From NCBI GenBank assembly GCA_020064725.1, contig JAGTWJ010000001.1, forward strand, positions 5,332,001-5,396,000: 64,000 bases of DNA. The letters are read 5' to 3'. Source of the DNA: Drechslerella dactyloides. Its lineage: Eukaryota; Ascomycota; Orbiliomycetes; Orbiliales; Orbiliaceae. Made by a program: the position numbers and the translations under genes. The notes beneath the pieces were generated by a model. That model saw only the letters and a list, made by a program, of their open reading frames with translations, searched no databases and was not told the origin of the DNA. Positions 1 to 13,200 of this stretch are shown here, one piece after another (the stretch's first letter is position 1; every line of letters starts with the position of its first letter).

Positions 1-1870
1 CAACAAGGCGATACGAAAAGCTGTTGGGATGCCTTCTAAAGTTGGATTTAGCAGGGTTATCGTCACCCTGGTCATTCGACACAACTTTCTGTTCAAGCCA
101 TATGCAAATGACACTCTAAGAGTTATGTCGACCGCCCTTGTCGACCGAAACGAGACGGTATCTGCATCATACGCCGCCGCTTGCGGGTATCTCGCTAGAC
201 TGGCGAGCGACGAGTCGGTTGTGAGGCTCCTGCAATACTCCCAGAAGCTGTACTTTGAACAACAAGGTAATCCTCTGACTGTCGGATTTAATATTCTTCT
301 CATATGCACCTTGGGGAGCTCAGTGTCTAATTATATGATAGAAGAAAGGCTCCGGATCTTATCAGCGTCGGTGCTTAACGCTATCTCCAAGCAGTAAGAC
401 ATGTCTAATAAGACTTTCCCGTTTAAGACAGCCAACACTGATACTATGCAATGCAATGCGCTATCGGAACAGCGCGTCGGATCGGTTTCAAGCGCTCGCT
501 TCCGACATACTTCCTTTTGCGTTTGTGGCCAAGCACGACCCGGAAGCCTCCGTCGCCGAGGAATATTCCAAATGCTGGACCGACAATACCGGAGGGTCCG
601 GCGCCGTCAAACTGTATCTGCCAGAGATAACGGCCCTTGCTGGCGCCCATCTCGATTCGGCGCGATGGACGATCAAGCAAACTGCGGCGCTCTCAATCGC
701 GGACCTCTGCGTTGTGCTTGGTAGGACATCCCTGTCCCGTGAGGATGGCTGCCACATGTTACGTTCCACAACTGACGGATTCTAGGCCCAGATTTGACTG
801 GTGAGCAGCTAGACGTTGTGTATCCCCTCGCGGTCCGCAGCGTGGCGGGAAAGAGCTACCCATCCAAAGCCAAGGTTCTTGAGGGATTCGCCGCTCTTTG
901 CACTTCGCCCAAGTTCGGAGACACCCAAAAATTAAAAGAGGTTTCAAAGGTAGCTCGGATATATCTCTACAATATCCTTAAGCCTCTAAAACAAAATTAA
1001 CACGCATTTAGATCTTGCTCCGTGAAGCTAATCGTAACAATAATAACTATCGTCCTCCTGCATTTGACAGCTTGGCGAAATTTCTGAACGCTCGCCCTGA
1101 GACAAATTTGTACGACGAAGTGGTGGAAATTGTAGGAAACGTGCTTGACGCGGGTGCAATTACCGATGAAGACGACATGGACACAGACAGCCACGGAAAA
1201 GCCTCAGAGAGGTTGTGAGTGGAGAAATTATCCGAAACCTTCCAAGACGCTACATAATGTGCAGCAGCTGAAGCTAATAACCCCACTCTCGATTTCAGGT
1301 GGCAAATCACACTCACCAGTAGTTTTCAGCTTCTTGGAGCTAGCCTCCACACAGGATATCCGAATTCAGGTAAGTTCTGGCTTGTAAACGCCATTCTTCC
1401 TTCAGCTCGTCCGCCGGTTCCTGCGTGGAAGAAAAGAAGAAAAAAAGGGAGGAAGATACAGAGTAAATTCCATTGTCTGTTTACTGACACCGGATTTTCT
1501 TGCGGTGCCAGTCTCGCAGGTGGAAAAACTTCTCGGATTGGTTCAGAAACAATTACTGCCTAACTATGGCCGGGATGTGAAGAATGCAAACATCGAACTT
1601 GTCGACAAAATTTTATGTCGCCTGCAGGACAACGGGCCATCCTCGCCTGTTGACCCGAAGACATGGAACAAATTACTCGTGCAGCTCTGGACTAATCTCG
1701 ACCTGGTCTCGAGGGGGGCAAGCTCGGATAATGAAAAAATTCGACAGGCACTAAAAGCCGCCACAGAAAAACTGAGCGGGCTGATGGAAAGGGTGCACGC
1801 CGATGTGGAGGGTATATCTGATTTGGTGGATGCCCGGGATAAGGTCAACCAATTCCTTGGGCAGAAATAG
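1..1870 (+). CDS. ECM29: Proteasome adaptor/scaffold Ecm29, C-terminal part (5' end outside window)
   Basis: Ecm29 is a large HEAT-repeat protein that binds the 26S proteasome, bridging core and regulatory particles and acting in its quality control and localisation. The window holds only the last ~453 codons. Proposed exons are 1-266, 342-393, 473-720, 786-949, 1012-1214, 1299-1369 and 1512-1870; phases join cleanly at all six introns. Recognisable Ecm29-like blocks are KVGFSRVIVTL, SASYAAACGYLARLASDE, DRFQALASDILPF, FVAKHDPEASV and LREANRNNNNYRPPAF, all helical-repeat sequence. Intron 267-341 is 75 nt, a multiple of three without a stop, so retention would keep the frame open. The last exon (from VSQVEKLLGL to NQFLGQK) is assigned by continuity of frame rather than by a motif I recognise. 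The start lies upstream of base 1. Confidence 0.88.
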
Positions 1871-4294
1871 AGGCATCGGGTAGCACATGCAACGATTGGC
1901 TCACTGAACCTGCGTTAGCGAGCGTCCCATCCACCGTTTCACATAGAAAAAGGTGCTGCCAACACGCCATCATGAGCAATAATAATATTTTCCAGAATAG
2001 TAGGACAAGAGTGAAGAAAAATTTTCCACCTGGGATCACGTTTTAGGGGCTCTCTATACCCCCCCTTCCTTGAAGGAAATCTCATTGCTTTTCCGGGGAT
2101 TGTAAGAGTTTGTTCTAGATCCGCCAGCATGGTGACGATGCAATGTCAAACCCGAGCACCTCTTCGCTCATGCCAGGAACCCAGCATACCAATGCAGGCA
2201 ACTCCGAAGACGCCGCCACGTGCACCATCATACTCCACACGGATACCTGAGTGAAGGAGATGTCTCAAGCCTAGTCGCTACTTTAGTCACCCCTCTGAGA
2301 GAGGCGTCATACACAGCAGACTCTCGCACACACAAACTGGGGAGGGGCGCACAGCAGCGAACAGAGGTGGCGTCCTCCGAGAGCTTTGCGGCGCCATCCT
2401 TTGAGCTCGCAAAATCGTACGATACCCAATGATAGCGAGCTGAGGGTGATGTAGCCGCTGAGAGACGATGGACCCCCTAGAGCGCTTGGGCTAATGGAAG
2501 GATCTCAGGCCTGGGTTATGATCGTATTTACGCACGCAGAGTATACCAGGCCATGCTTCGTACAGACTTTCCCATTGCGTTCTGGAGTATGATTTCAGGG
2601 TCCTGCGGAGCGTCGAATCGGTACCTTCTATGGCGCTAGACTCCACATGCTGTGTCAGGAACACGCAAGCTGCACCTGAAGCTCTTCCCCAAAACTACGC
2701 ATCTCAATCGGCCAGCTTTCGATAAGCCCGATCTGGGTGCTTATCCATGGAAACCTGGCATCCGGATCGTTGTCGCACCAAGCTGACCAACGATTGTCCT
2801 CGATACCCACGCCCATTCCATCCCGGAGCTAGGGAGGGGGGGTATAACAAGAGACAGCAGAAAATAAAAGAGAGCGTGAGGAAAGAAACAAGAAGAAACA
2901 TGACAAGGTATGAAACTGTCCGACTTGACCTCTGAAAATTTTCTCCACTGCTGCAGTGCACCTCCACACACACGCATGCACGCAGGCTGCACTATCAGAC
3001 GGACTGTATGCAACAAGGGCAGCAGACGTCCGCCTGGCTGGCCGGTCTACCCAATCGCGAATGGTCTGTGCAGGAGGAAGGCGTCAGCAGCGGGATGCCA
3101 AACTTTCTTTTCTGTTGTGCATGCCCACCCGAGCGAAGGTCGGACTTGGTCTCGCACATCCTTGTGCATGCAGCGCACCATCGAGACTTGTCACTGTCCG
3201 GGTGCTGGTGCTGGTGCTTCCATTCCTTGCTTTTAATAGGTACCCAGGCTTACTCAAGAGATTTCATCACGACGCTGCAGACTTCTGGGCCCTATATCAG
3301 GGGAGAGCTTGCCTGTGACGTTGCCCGTCCTTCCCCCAAGCATCCTCCAGGCCTATCACCTGGGCCGACGCTGCTGTAACCTCCTAACTCCTGCGTATGC
3401 TGAATGTCGTGCCTTAGCCCTGCCACCTCACGTCGGATCTCGTAACTGCCATCGGCCCGCCAGCGACATATATTATTGCCATTACCGCCCCCATTCCCTA
3501 CAATCCCGGGTCGGACTACACGCCCTGGGACACTCGCCGGCCCAAAGTAAAATTAAATACTTTACACCGTGGGACAACTCACTGGTCAGACCACCCCTCT
3601 TCGGGACTGCCCTCAGATTACTGACATTAGTAACAACGGCTCGAACCCTATTTTGTGGCTTGACGAGCCCATATCAATACCAGATATTGCGGTCAAGCCA
3701 TATGTTACTCGGTGTCGGTGTTCATTGTCCCTGATCCGATCTAGGAGGAAGACTGGATTGCTGAATCCAGCAAATCATCTTGCAGTCGTCTGCAAGCCAT
3801 GTTTTAAAGCCACCCAGGCTTGATTCAAACACCTGGAGAATCCCATTCGGAAGTATTATCAGGGCCCTCATTAAACGAATAGGCTTCTTTGACAACCTAT
3901 GAGCTATCTTGTTCGGGCTTCGTCATCGTAGTATCCAAGGTAATGCACAGCTTAGATGCAAGCAAGCATGTTTGAAAGATTTGATCCGGATTTTCCGTAT
4001 CAGAAAGCCGTTACCCCTCTCCATGCAAATGGGTTGAGAATTTTGGCTCTCTCCTCTCTTGACGTGCGAGTGCTCGAGGGCGCTGGTGCCCCGGCCTTGC
4101 AGTGAAGAATGGCAGTCTCGAATCAGATTTGTCCTTTTAAGCCTTGTCTAGCTTACTTTAACTTACCCGTACAATTATTCTAGCTCTTCTCTCTTTGTAA
4201 CACCGTACTAATGGGATCCTGACCTAATATAGTGCACAACAGCCAGTTCGACCTCTTGAGCCCTGATCTTTCACCGGCCGAAGTGCCATCTCTC
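1871..4294. other. Intergenic, 2.4 kb, upstream of the zinc-cluster gene
   Basis: No convincing gene. The short ORFs here show no family motif and no consistent splicing. A purine-rich stretch lies around 2830-2905. The 3' few hundred bases presumably hold the promoter and leader of the transcription factor gene; a further 5' exon there cannot be excluded, because open frame continues upstream of the chosen ATG to about 4232. Confidence 0.5.
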
Positions 4295-7200
4295 ATGGAT
4301 AAAGGTCGAAAAGTCCGTCGACATTCTATTCCCCATATTCCCATGGTGGAGAATCCGGATGGCGGTGGTATGGGCTCTCCTTCGCGTTCGAAACTGGCTA
4401 TTATAGCTCCTCGGAGTGAGAAAGACAAGGGCGTGGCTTTACTTCGGTCCCCGATGGACACCGTTTTCAAGGATAGACTACCACCCCGATCTAGGACTGG
4501 CTGCTGGTAAGGGATTTCTCCTGGGCTTCAAAACCTCTTCACCTCGAAGTCCCAACGGATATTGACTATCATATCTTATATAGGACGTGCAGAGTATGTC
4601 GTTGAAATCCTTGGGGGTAATCTGTAACCGTTCCTAGGTATCCAGTAACTGACTCGCACTTCTCTCGCCGACGTGTTTTTACAGTCAAGAAAAGTAAAAT
4701 GCACTGAAGAGCACCCTGTATGCAACGTAAGTTTACGCCGGCTCTTTGATATCCGCCAAAAAATCCGCGTTTATATCTAGCATGGCTAATAGATTCACTT
4801 GTTACTTAGCAATGTGCCAGATTGAATCACCCTTGTGACTACAGACCGAGGCTTGCCTTCCGCGATGACACAAATCGAACCATCGAACGGATGCCTGAGG
4901 TGTATTCTCAGCTCAGTCCGGCTTGGGATGGTACGATCCTTCCACCTTGCTGATCCGTCGACGGAAGTTCACAAAACTTGAATATCCCTGGGCTGACAGC
5001 CGTCGATTTGTTTTTTGTAGCTGGAGTACACTCTCGAGCGTCACACTTTGACCATGACACACCGATTAGCCCAGAGGCACTGGCGTTACCGCCATTCTCG
5101 CAGCTGACGACCGATGAAGAGCGAGAGCTCAAAGCTACGACTCGACAACCAGCGGCCTTAGTCGTTGTGCTCACACAGCAGAGCTTTGAAAACAGCGAAG
5201 CCGAAGCAAAGGATTCTGAAGGTCGGACATCGCCTTCAAGGGACAACATCAAAATTGAAGACGCAGACGGAAGCCCTTCGGAGTGGATCGGCGAGTCAGG
5301 CAGGAGAGGTCTATTCAACCAGGTCATTTCATCTTCGCCAGCCACAGCCGCGGATCCGGACATCGTGATCCTAGCTAAGTTCGAGGAACCGAATCCAAAG
5401 CCTCCTACTCTTGCGCCGTCAGCGACAAGTCCGGTGGGAAGGCGACTTTCTGTGGCCTCGATCCGATCCGCTGGCCAAAGTTCAACTGCAACATCGAGAA
5501 GTTCACCGCAGCTGGATGGACCAAAACTGCTTCCAACAGTTGCTCCAAAACTAGAGAACCCGACAGCTCATTTCAGAGAACAAATCAGTCTTCCATTTGC
5601 GGTGCCCGAACACCCCCAGGCAATCAACCCGAACGATGCTCTGTACCTGAACTTTTACCGGAATTATATTTCGCCGCACGTCTTCCACGTTCGGGGTGTG
5701 GGCAGCATCTGGAATACTTCAATTCAAGGGGAAGACTTCTTCGATTTGGAAGCTGCGAAATTTCCACCGGTAGGTTTGTGCCGTGTCCTATATTCTCGAC
5801 CGAACTTAGTGATTGAGAAATTTCTATTGCAACAGCTATTCCATGCTATGATGGCTGTTTCGGCCTTCAGCTTTGGACACAAGAACCCGAGCGCGAACCA
5901 TCTGGTTCAATCGTTGCAACATTATCAAGCCGTCCTCCCGGCTTTGCAATCGCGTTTATCGAGCCCGGTTGATCTGACATCGGATGGCATTCTCTATACC
6001 CATTTCTTCTTGTTAATCTATGAAGTCGGTTTCCTAGATCATCCATTCATAGTTAGCTAGTTGAAATACTGACCTGATGATTGTACTTACCCGCATTCTA
6101 GATTGCTGCAGCTGAAGCTGGACGCCCGAATCTGTGGCAACAGAATCTATCTCAACTGCGCAGCCTGCTCTTCGAGAGAGCCCTCCTCAATTCCTCAGGA
6201 GCCACGCCGTTTATCATCTGGTATTTGGTTGTAATAGACGTCATTGCTTCGCTGGCTGGAGTCGACGACGGAGGCCTTACTGAATCCTTCTTGAGAAACA
6301 ACCTCGTTGCAGATTTCAAAAAGACCTTTGTCCCCAGCGCGATGGCGGACGGTCTTTCGATCTTCAGCTCACCAGCCCACCAAGCGCTAGAAAACGAGGC
6401 GTTCCTGCAAGCGCTTTCGCTGAACCAGGAGCTCATCCTCCTTGGATCTACAATTGCGAGAACCCGTGTTGCATTGAAGACGACTCCGTTGCCCTCAGAA
6501 TACGCATCCAGCGACCCTCTTTCCACATCTGATATCCAAGCGTCTTTGCGAGAATCTCAAGTTCAACAGATCCTTGAGCAGCTGCAGAGGGTGTGGATAT
6601 TTCACCAGAACGGGATGGCGAGCCTTGCAACCGAGGCGGATGCTGCAACATCGACTCGCCTTGCCATTCTGCAAAGCCAGGTAAGCTGCGAGCTGTAATA
6701 TTTCTGGACCCTTGACAAATGTATTCCGACAATGCCCAGCTAACCCATTTGCCCGGCCCCACTCTTAGGCAAAGCTGTTCTACCATGCACTGAACCTTTA
6801 TGCTCGCACTAGCATGTGGCCACAGCAGATTCGAGAAACCGCGGATGTTGAGACGAATTCACGAGAAATCACACACTCAATCGACGCCATCACGACCGAA
6901 TGCACCCACGTGCTGAATAATCCAACAGTTTTCTTCAACACCGGCTTTCTGGTTTTCCCACTGTTTATGGCGGGAATTTCCGCAACCGATGCGAGACACC
7001 GGGCGTGGGTGCTTGATGCACTGGCTCGAGCCGGAGTCAACACCGTTGGCCGCAACTGCAGCGTCATTAAAACGGCGCTACAAACAATTTACCAACATCA
7101 GAACACCGCGCTGGTTGGAGCAGGACTCCCCACAGGTGGAGCGGCCTGGCAGGATCTTCTCTGCGGGTTTGGAGTTCAAGTTGCTCTATTTGGGTTTTAA
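4295..7200 (+). CDS. Zn(II)2Cys6 transcription factor with fungal-specific regulatory domain
   Basis: Probable DNA-binding regulator of 777 aa. Proposed exons: 4295-4506, 4584-4593, 4685-4726, 4810-4930, 5021-5769, 5836-6024, 6102-6680, 6769-7200 (2334 nt, divisible by three). Splicing restores a perfect zinc cluster: Cys70, 73, 80, 87, 90 and 97 (CWTC-RSRKVKC-TEEHPVC-NQC-ARLNHPC), so the joints around the 10-nt second exon are well supported. Residues ~130-280 are acidic, Ser/Pro-rich linker. The C-terminal ~450 residues read like the fungal-specific middle homology region (LFHAMMAVSAFSFGHKNPS, IYEIAAAEAGRPNLWQQN, NTGFLVFPLFMAGISATDAR). Intron 5770-5835 is 66 nt and in frame, so it could be coding, and the donor at 6025 (GTCGGT) is weak. 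The ATG at 4295 is the first in the frame; a more 5' exon is possible. Target genes are unknown. Confidence 0.85.
4584..4593 (+). other. 10-nt micro-exon encoding part of the zinc cluster
   Basis: The ten bases GACGTGCAGA lie between an acceptor ending TATAG (4583) and a donor GTATGTC (4594). They complete a Trp codon and add Thr-Cys-Arg. Only with this exon do the flanking exons give CX2CX6C. Skipping it (10 nt) would shift the frame. Confidence 0.8.
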
Positions 7201-10200
7201 TCTCAGCCAGCTGGTTCGATTCATGCATATAGATGCATGATGCTATACTTACATGCTCCACCAGCCCACATCTTTGATATATTCGGCGCTAGAGTTTACC
7301 AGTAGAACGGATAGGCCCCTTTTCACAGAAGCAGCCTGCCTACTCGTTTATTCCTTCCCTCGCCTTTGGTTTTTTTTTCTTTGCATTTCTGCGGCCGGGG
7401 CTGTCCTTCCAGACGCCGCCAGTCGGTTGTGTCTCCTCCCCTGGCTAGTTTTGTTCACATTCCCCATTGTATACCACCACCGTTTTTCCTATTTCGAAAT
7501 TTAGCACACACGCGCACCACGACGACTTAATGAGCTCCCCTACTACCTTATGGCTTTGATCAGATGCCTCAAGCCTTCTAACCTCCCTGTTGGAGGGGCT
7601 GAAGAATATGTCCAGCATTTGCAAGTATTATTACTATTGAGTTTTTTAGCGTTTCCACCGAGAACATTTACTACCAATTGATATCCTTCGATCCAGCCTT
7701 CAAGTTCAGCTAGTTAGTGCGCTCTTAAGATCGTATCACAAAATCCACGTAAAGGGCTCCCACTAGGGCAATTAATTGGAAACCACATTAAGCACCTGAA
7801 TTTACCCATCCTTCCACTTTGCTCCTTTCGGCGTCGCAGTGGCGTTATTCTGACAACCGAATTGCAACGAAAAGGAAGATTAACACACGATTGGGCGGCC
7901 ATATGGCGGTGGCAAATGTTCCTGGTTAGCCAGCCAGCCAGCTTCGTTCCTTCCTGCCCGGTTGACCCAGCCGTTAATTTGACTTGACAAGAAATTTCAC
8001 GCAAAGAAAATGCCCGAACACATGCAGCCTCCGACAGCATCACAGCACTCAATCACAGCCTCCCAAGCGTAAAGGTAACGAACGGGTAGAGGCGTGAAGT
8101 TAAAAAGCCACGTGGAAATTTGTCCAAATCAAAAATTCCATCATCTCGCAAGCCATCATCGTTGATGTGGACAAGTTTGTGCCTGTTCGCGCGGAGGCTT
8201 TTCGCGTCGTCGGGTGGCCTGAGGTTTTTGCATTTTGAAAAACGCTCATGGCTGTGGCAAAAAAACGGACAAGACATGCATATGCTGTTGGCCGTTCCGT
8301 CGAGATAACCTCGTTCAGTCAACGGACGGGCGAGCAAACGGACGAGCCAACTTTTATGCTGTCTCTCCGCACCTGCACGAGCTCTGCGTAAAAAACGTAG
8401 ATAATGTAATGTGATTTACTCTATTTAGTACTGTATTGTCTTGCTTGGGCAGTTTGGCCTTGTCTGGTTGGTCCTTCCTGCGGGAGTACAGGGGAGGAGT
8501 TAACCTTCTCCACACATGCCCTCGTACTCACACGCCCAGAATAGACATGATTTTCTTCCAAGACTGGTGACTTCGCTAAAAATGACTGTCTGTCTGTTGT
8601 GTGGACGCGCGAAATCGATCAATCTGAGACTAATCGGATGATTTCATCTTAACGAGGCGGCTTCCGTTGCCTCAGATTGACAGGATGAGGAAATAGATCG
8701 CTCCCGCTACTTGCTTGCCTGCTGCCTGCTGCCGTTCATTGCGCGGCAGCGGAATACGAAAAGGCGACGTCGCTTCTCGAAAAGACCACCCGATGGACTG
8801 AGATTGCTATAGGTATAAATTGCGACGCTAAGGGGAAAAAAAGAAAGGAAGAATAGACCGACTCGCCAGCAAACGAAAACTTAACCAGGCCGCCGACTTG
8901 ATCGGATCGTCCGCCAAATGAAAGGTCTTGGGAATGGACACCACTTGCACTTGACTTTCGTTTGCAGTTTCGTTCTCGTCATCATAAGGTGGCAATATCT
9001 GCCGTTCATACTTGTGTGCATGCAGTATTGTACACGAGGTTGGGTCGCAAGCAAGGCCTGGTCTTGTTCCAGGGCCGCCGACCAATGCGAAGGGCCCCGA
9101 TGTCGACCTGCATGATATCTGCTTGTACGTCTCGACATACATACACGAACGATTACCGAGCCAAAGTCCGATATGTTCACGGGTCGTTGTATCGGGTGGC
9201 TCTGATTTGCCGGAGGCGAACTCCACATCCAGGCGTGTTCCGACATCGATTAGCTAGATTCGAGACGGATACCTGTACCTCGCGGTCTCGCTCAAGATCT
9301 GGAGAAAACCCAGAGATCTGGGGCAAATTCGTAGTTCGGAGATCCGTCTGGCCCTGCCCTGTATTTTTGGTAGCTTAAATCCGCATCAGGTTCGCCAGTT
9401 TACGACATCATCCTCCCGCGGATTTAGCAGCAGCGCTGGCCAATGATGAAGGAGATTCTAGCGAGTGCTTCGGACTCTGCTGACCGTGTTTTCGCGCCGC
9501 TGCAGCTTGCTCGCTTTCCCCTGCTATCCCGGGCGAGATCACACCACTCGAAGTCTAGACTTTGCCTGTTGATATCAGATCTTAACAATAGCGGCGAGAT
9601 AATATAGACCCGGGTACCTGGAAGGAGGTATAAATTTTTCCTTTTGAGCAAAAAAAGTACGGGAGGGCTATAGCTTTACAAGGTCTGCCCCCCAAGGACA
9701 AGAAAATTTTATCCTGAGGTCCCCGGAGCTCGCCGTCGCCGACGCACGCGGGAAAAAAAACAAAGGAGACAAAAACAACACAGGCTCTTGTTGGCCTGCG
9801 AGAGGTTGTGGTATTCCGCTTGCGAGTGCTGCCGCGACATTCGACTGCCAGCGGTACGCTACAGCACCTTGTCCCTTTCCGTTTGTTTGCATCGGCAGAT
9901 ATGAATTAATATATTGCGGAGGTATGTAGGATCACAAGGTGGTGTGTGTGTGTGTGTGTGTGTGATAAAGCGAGGGCAAGGTTGTGTGATAAGGACTTGG
10001 TATGCAGAGTACATGCACACAACTTTCAATCGATGTCAGCTGCGAAAATTGACGAGACAGACCAACCACGCCAGACACGAGATTTGTCTTTCACCGTTGG
10101 AAACCAAAAGCAAACTGATATGATCGGCCCTGGGGTTCGGTCTCTGCTGGCGCAATCTCATGTGGGTCTTCCCTCCATTCCGTGCTAGGAAAAAGAAAGG

Positions 10201-10238
10201 AGTGCCCCGTGCCCGGCGTCATCTTGGTAGTCAGGTAT
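7201..10238. other. Intergenic, 3.0 kb, between convergent genes
   Basis: Lies between the 3' ends of the zinc-cluster gene and MDM20. ORFs up to ~138 aa on both strands overlap one another around 8.8-9.4 kb, lack motifs and show no codon pattern favouring one frame. An AGCC tandem stretch occurs near 7926 and a GT microsatellite at 9942. For a convergent intergenic space it is long, so an unrecognised short gene or non-coding transcript is possible, but none can be supported. Confidence 0.45.
9942..9964. repeat. (GT)n microsatellite
   Basis: About eleven uninterrupted GT dinucleotides in intergenic DNA. Confidence 0.9.
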
Positions 10239-13200
10239 CTAGCTGAACTTGACGCTGCCCACAGCTGCCCAGGTACTCGATCTACTTCGAGCAATTTTGT
10301 CCATGTAGCTCTCAACCTTCTCTCTGCCAATCGTGTCCTTCAAGAATTCAGCCAGAGATGCCAGCTCTAGCCCCCTGCAGCTCAGAACGGCATCTATATC
10401 AGCCTCGGTGACAAGGACAGCATCTTTTGCTTGCTCCTTTGTCATCTGTACCACAGACTTGAACGATGAGCCAATCATATTTTTGATTTCAGTGATCTGG
10501 GACTTTGTGATCGGTGGCTTCAAGGCTTTCACCACTGGTGACTTATCCAGGAAGTCACATAGCTGAAGAATGTACTTGCAAGCCTGATCCCTCGTCACGT
10601 ATGCAAAGAAAGTATCACGTCAGCTCATTTTCTCTCCTCTCTCAGGAAAATCCACACTGCTTTCCAGCAAGATTCTCGTGCATTTCTCTCGTGCGAGAGT
10701 GGTCAAAGGAAGCCCTTACCTCGAGGAACATGTACACTCGATGCAAACAATACCAAGGCGCGGAATCCCATTGGCCATCCGCCAGTGATAGGTTGGATAT
10801 CGCAGCATCAACTGTCGACGTGGCTGGCACCTCCTTAGCCATGGAGGATGCCAGCAAACTACCCCTTACATCTTGAAACTTGCTCGTTAAGTCGATCAAT
10901 AATCCCTTGATCTTCGAACTCGACCGGGAGGTATTTTCGCTCTCCGCCTGTATATCACCAAGCAGGCAAACAATCCCGAGCACCTGCCGTTCGACCCCTG
11001 TGAATTCGCATTCGGGTTCGCTCCCCTCTTCCTGGCTAACAACCCCACGCAGACGCTGAGGTAACGATATGTGCTCTGTCTCCGGGGGGCCGCCATTGGT
11101 CTTTGAAGATGATGAGGCCGCATCCTTCGGGAGATCTGCTGTTCCTCCCCCTCCTGTCGCACCCTGTGATTGTGCAACCAATGTAGCTACAATGCTCTCA
11201 GCAAGCAAGAACCCTTTCGCCCATTGGGCTCCAACACGGGGCCCCATGTCGCATCCTGTATGCCAGCCGTCTTCCCCGAACAAATCAAATGATCGGTTGT
11301 CCGAAGTCCTGATAGTGAGAGCTCGATCCCACAACGCACCGGAACCCTCTGCTGCTACACCGCGGAATCGCAGCACCCGACGTCTCTCGATCTCGAAATG
11401 GCAAGCCGAAATGCTCGTCGACACCCTCTTCTCAAAGAGCACCATATCCTTGATTTGTCCGTATGCATCATTCTTGAAGGCTAGACTGATCATTTCCGGG
11501 TTGGTGCGGTTTGCATTCTTGTACAGCCTGAGCGAGATATCATACATTTCCAAGCTATCAGTAGGATTCGCCGGAACATGCAGCCCAACATCAGCCATGT
11601 CGGTAGGGTGCAGCAGCTTGGCTGCAGCCGAGTTTGCAAAAGGAAGGAGGGTAGACAGTCTCGTTAGAATGTGGTGCGATAAGGAGTCATTCTGTATCTG
11701 CTTGATGCTCAGTCGTTGATATTCGACGGTTGCACAAGAAATGGCGCCAATAATCGAGTACAGCCGGACTAGCAGCAGCAAGGCTGTGAAGTTGTGCTTA
11801 GACTTGGAAAGAAGATGCTCGAGCACAATAATAGCAATCCTTAAAGGGAGGGTGTCATGCGTTTGCGACGCATATATGCACATCAGTCCTTTGGCGACCA
11901 ATAATAACAGCTCGTCACCGATTCGCATGTCGGTGACCAGCAGGTCAATGTCAACTTTTAGCGAGACATCATATGCAGCGAAACATTCCTGAATGAAATC
12001 GTTTAACCCCGCTGTTGTCGGCAGCTGTTCCTGGTCGTCGACTTCTATCCAGAAACGAAATTTCAACTCGGTAACTCGTTCCCGCACGGCGGTGGTCAGT
12101 TCCTCGAGAGACATGTCAGGGGACTCCAGATCCTTGGCCATGCGGTGCTCTTTCATCAAGACCAGTAGTTCTTTCCTTTCGTCGACGGCCAATTGGACCA
12201 CGTAAGGTCTCAAGTCATCGTAGCAAGAGCTCTTCCCGCCTTGCTTCCTGAAAAATGTAAGACACGCCGCAAGGAGTGTCGACACGCCCTCTCTACTGTT
12301 TAAGCTAGTGTGCGGGCGGCACAGCGCTGAAAATTTGAGGCCGCCGAGTAATGCACCCCGTGAGACAGAGTCGCTTGACCCAAGCTTTTCCTTGATCAAG
12401 ACAGTAGCCTTGCCAAACAGTGGGTCTTCCGGGTTCTCGAGTCCAAGTTCGAATGCGGACGTAACATAGGCCGACCAGACCTTCCAGTCGTCCATCCACA
12501 CCTTGCTGAATTTTGGTTGTCCTGGGCTCGGGCCGTCCGCGCTGTCTTTCACTATCCCCGTTGTAAGAACGCTATGACAATGGTCGTTTACATCCCTGAA
12601 CTCCCGTAGATGTAACTTCGAGTCCACAAGGAGCCACCAGAGCTCCCAGTAGTTGTCAGTTCCGAGACGACTCTGGAACCCAGTCGTTGGACTCTCGAGG
12701 TACTCGACCAGCTCGGCGTCTCCCGCTTTCGTGAAAGTGAGCACTTCGTAAAATAGTTGCAGCTCGGCTGCGGTTCGAATCGATCGAATCGGGCCAGGCT
12801 CGTTCTCCTGGGAGATTTCACTTGCAGCCTTCGATATCATGCGGGATGCAAGTGTGCCGAACAATGCTGCACTCGCTCGTTGATCATCATCGCAAGCTAC
12901 CTTGTGTAATTTCTCAATCAGCTGGGAATGAAACTTCACACCAGGACTTCTTTTGGTTAAAAGATAAGTAGAAAGGGTGCAGGAATGTGGATAAAATTTG
13001 ACGACGGAAATATGAAGAAAGCTTAGTTCACCTACGACGATAATAAAACAAGCCGCGATAGCCCAGAAGTAATACACCCGGTTGTTGGGGAACTGCTTCT
13101 GTAGCATCATCGCAGCTTTCTGCATGCCTGCCCAATCACACGCCTTCATGCAGCCGTTGTACCACTCCTGCAATCCCGCCTCGTCTACAGGCTTTGTCCG

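Noticed and set aside
3569..3823. 84-aa ORF considered as a 5' exon of the zinc-cluster gene
   Set aside because: Begins at GTG, no donor/acceptor pair joins it to 4295 in frame convincingly, and no conserved sequence is seen.
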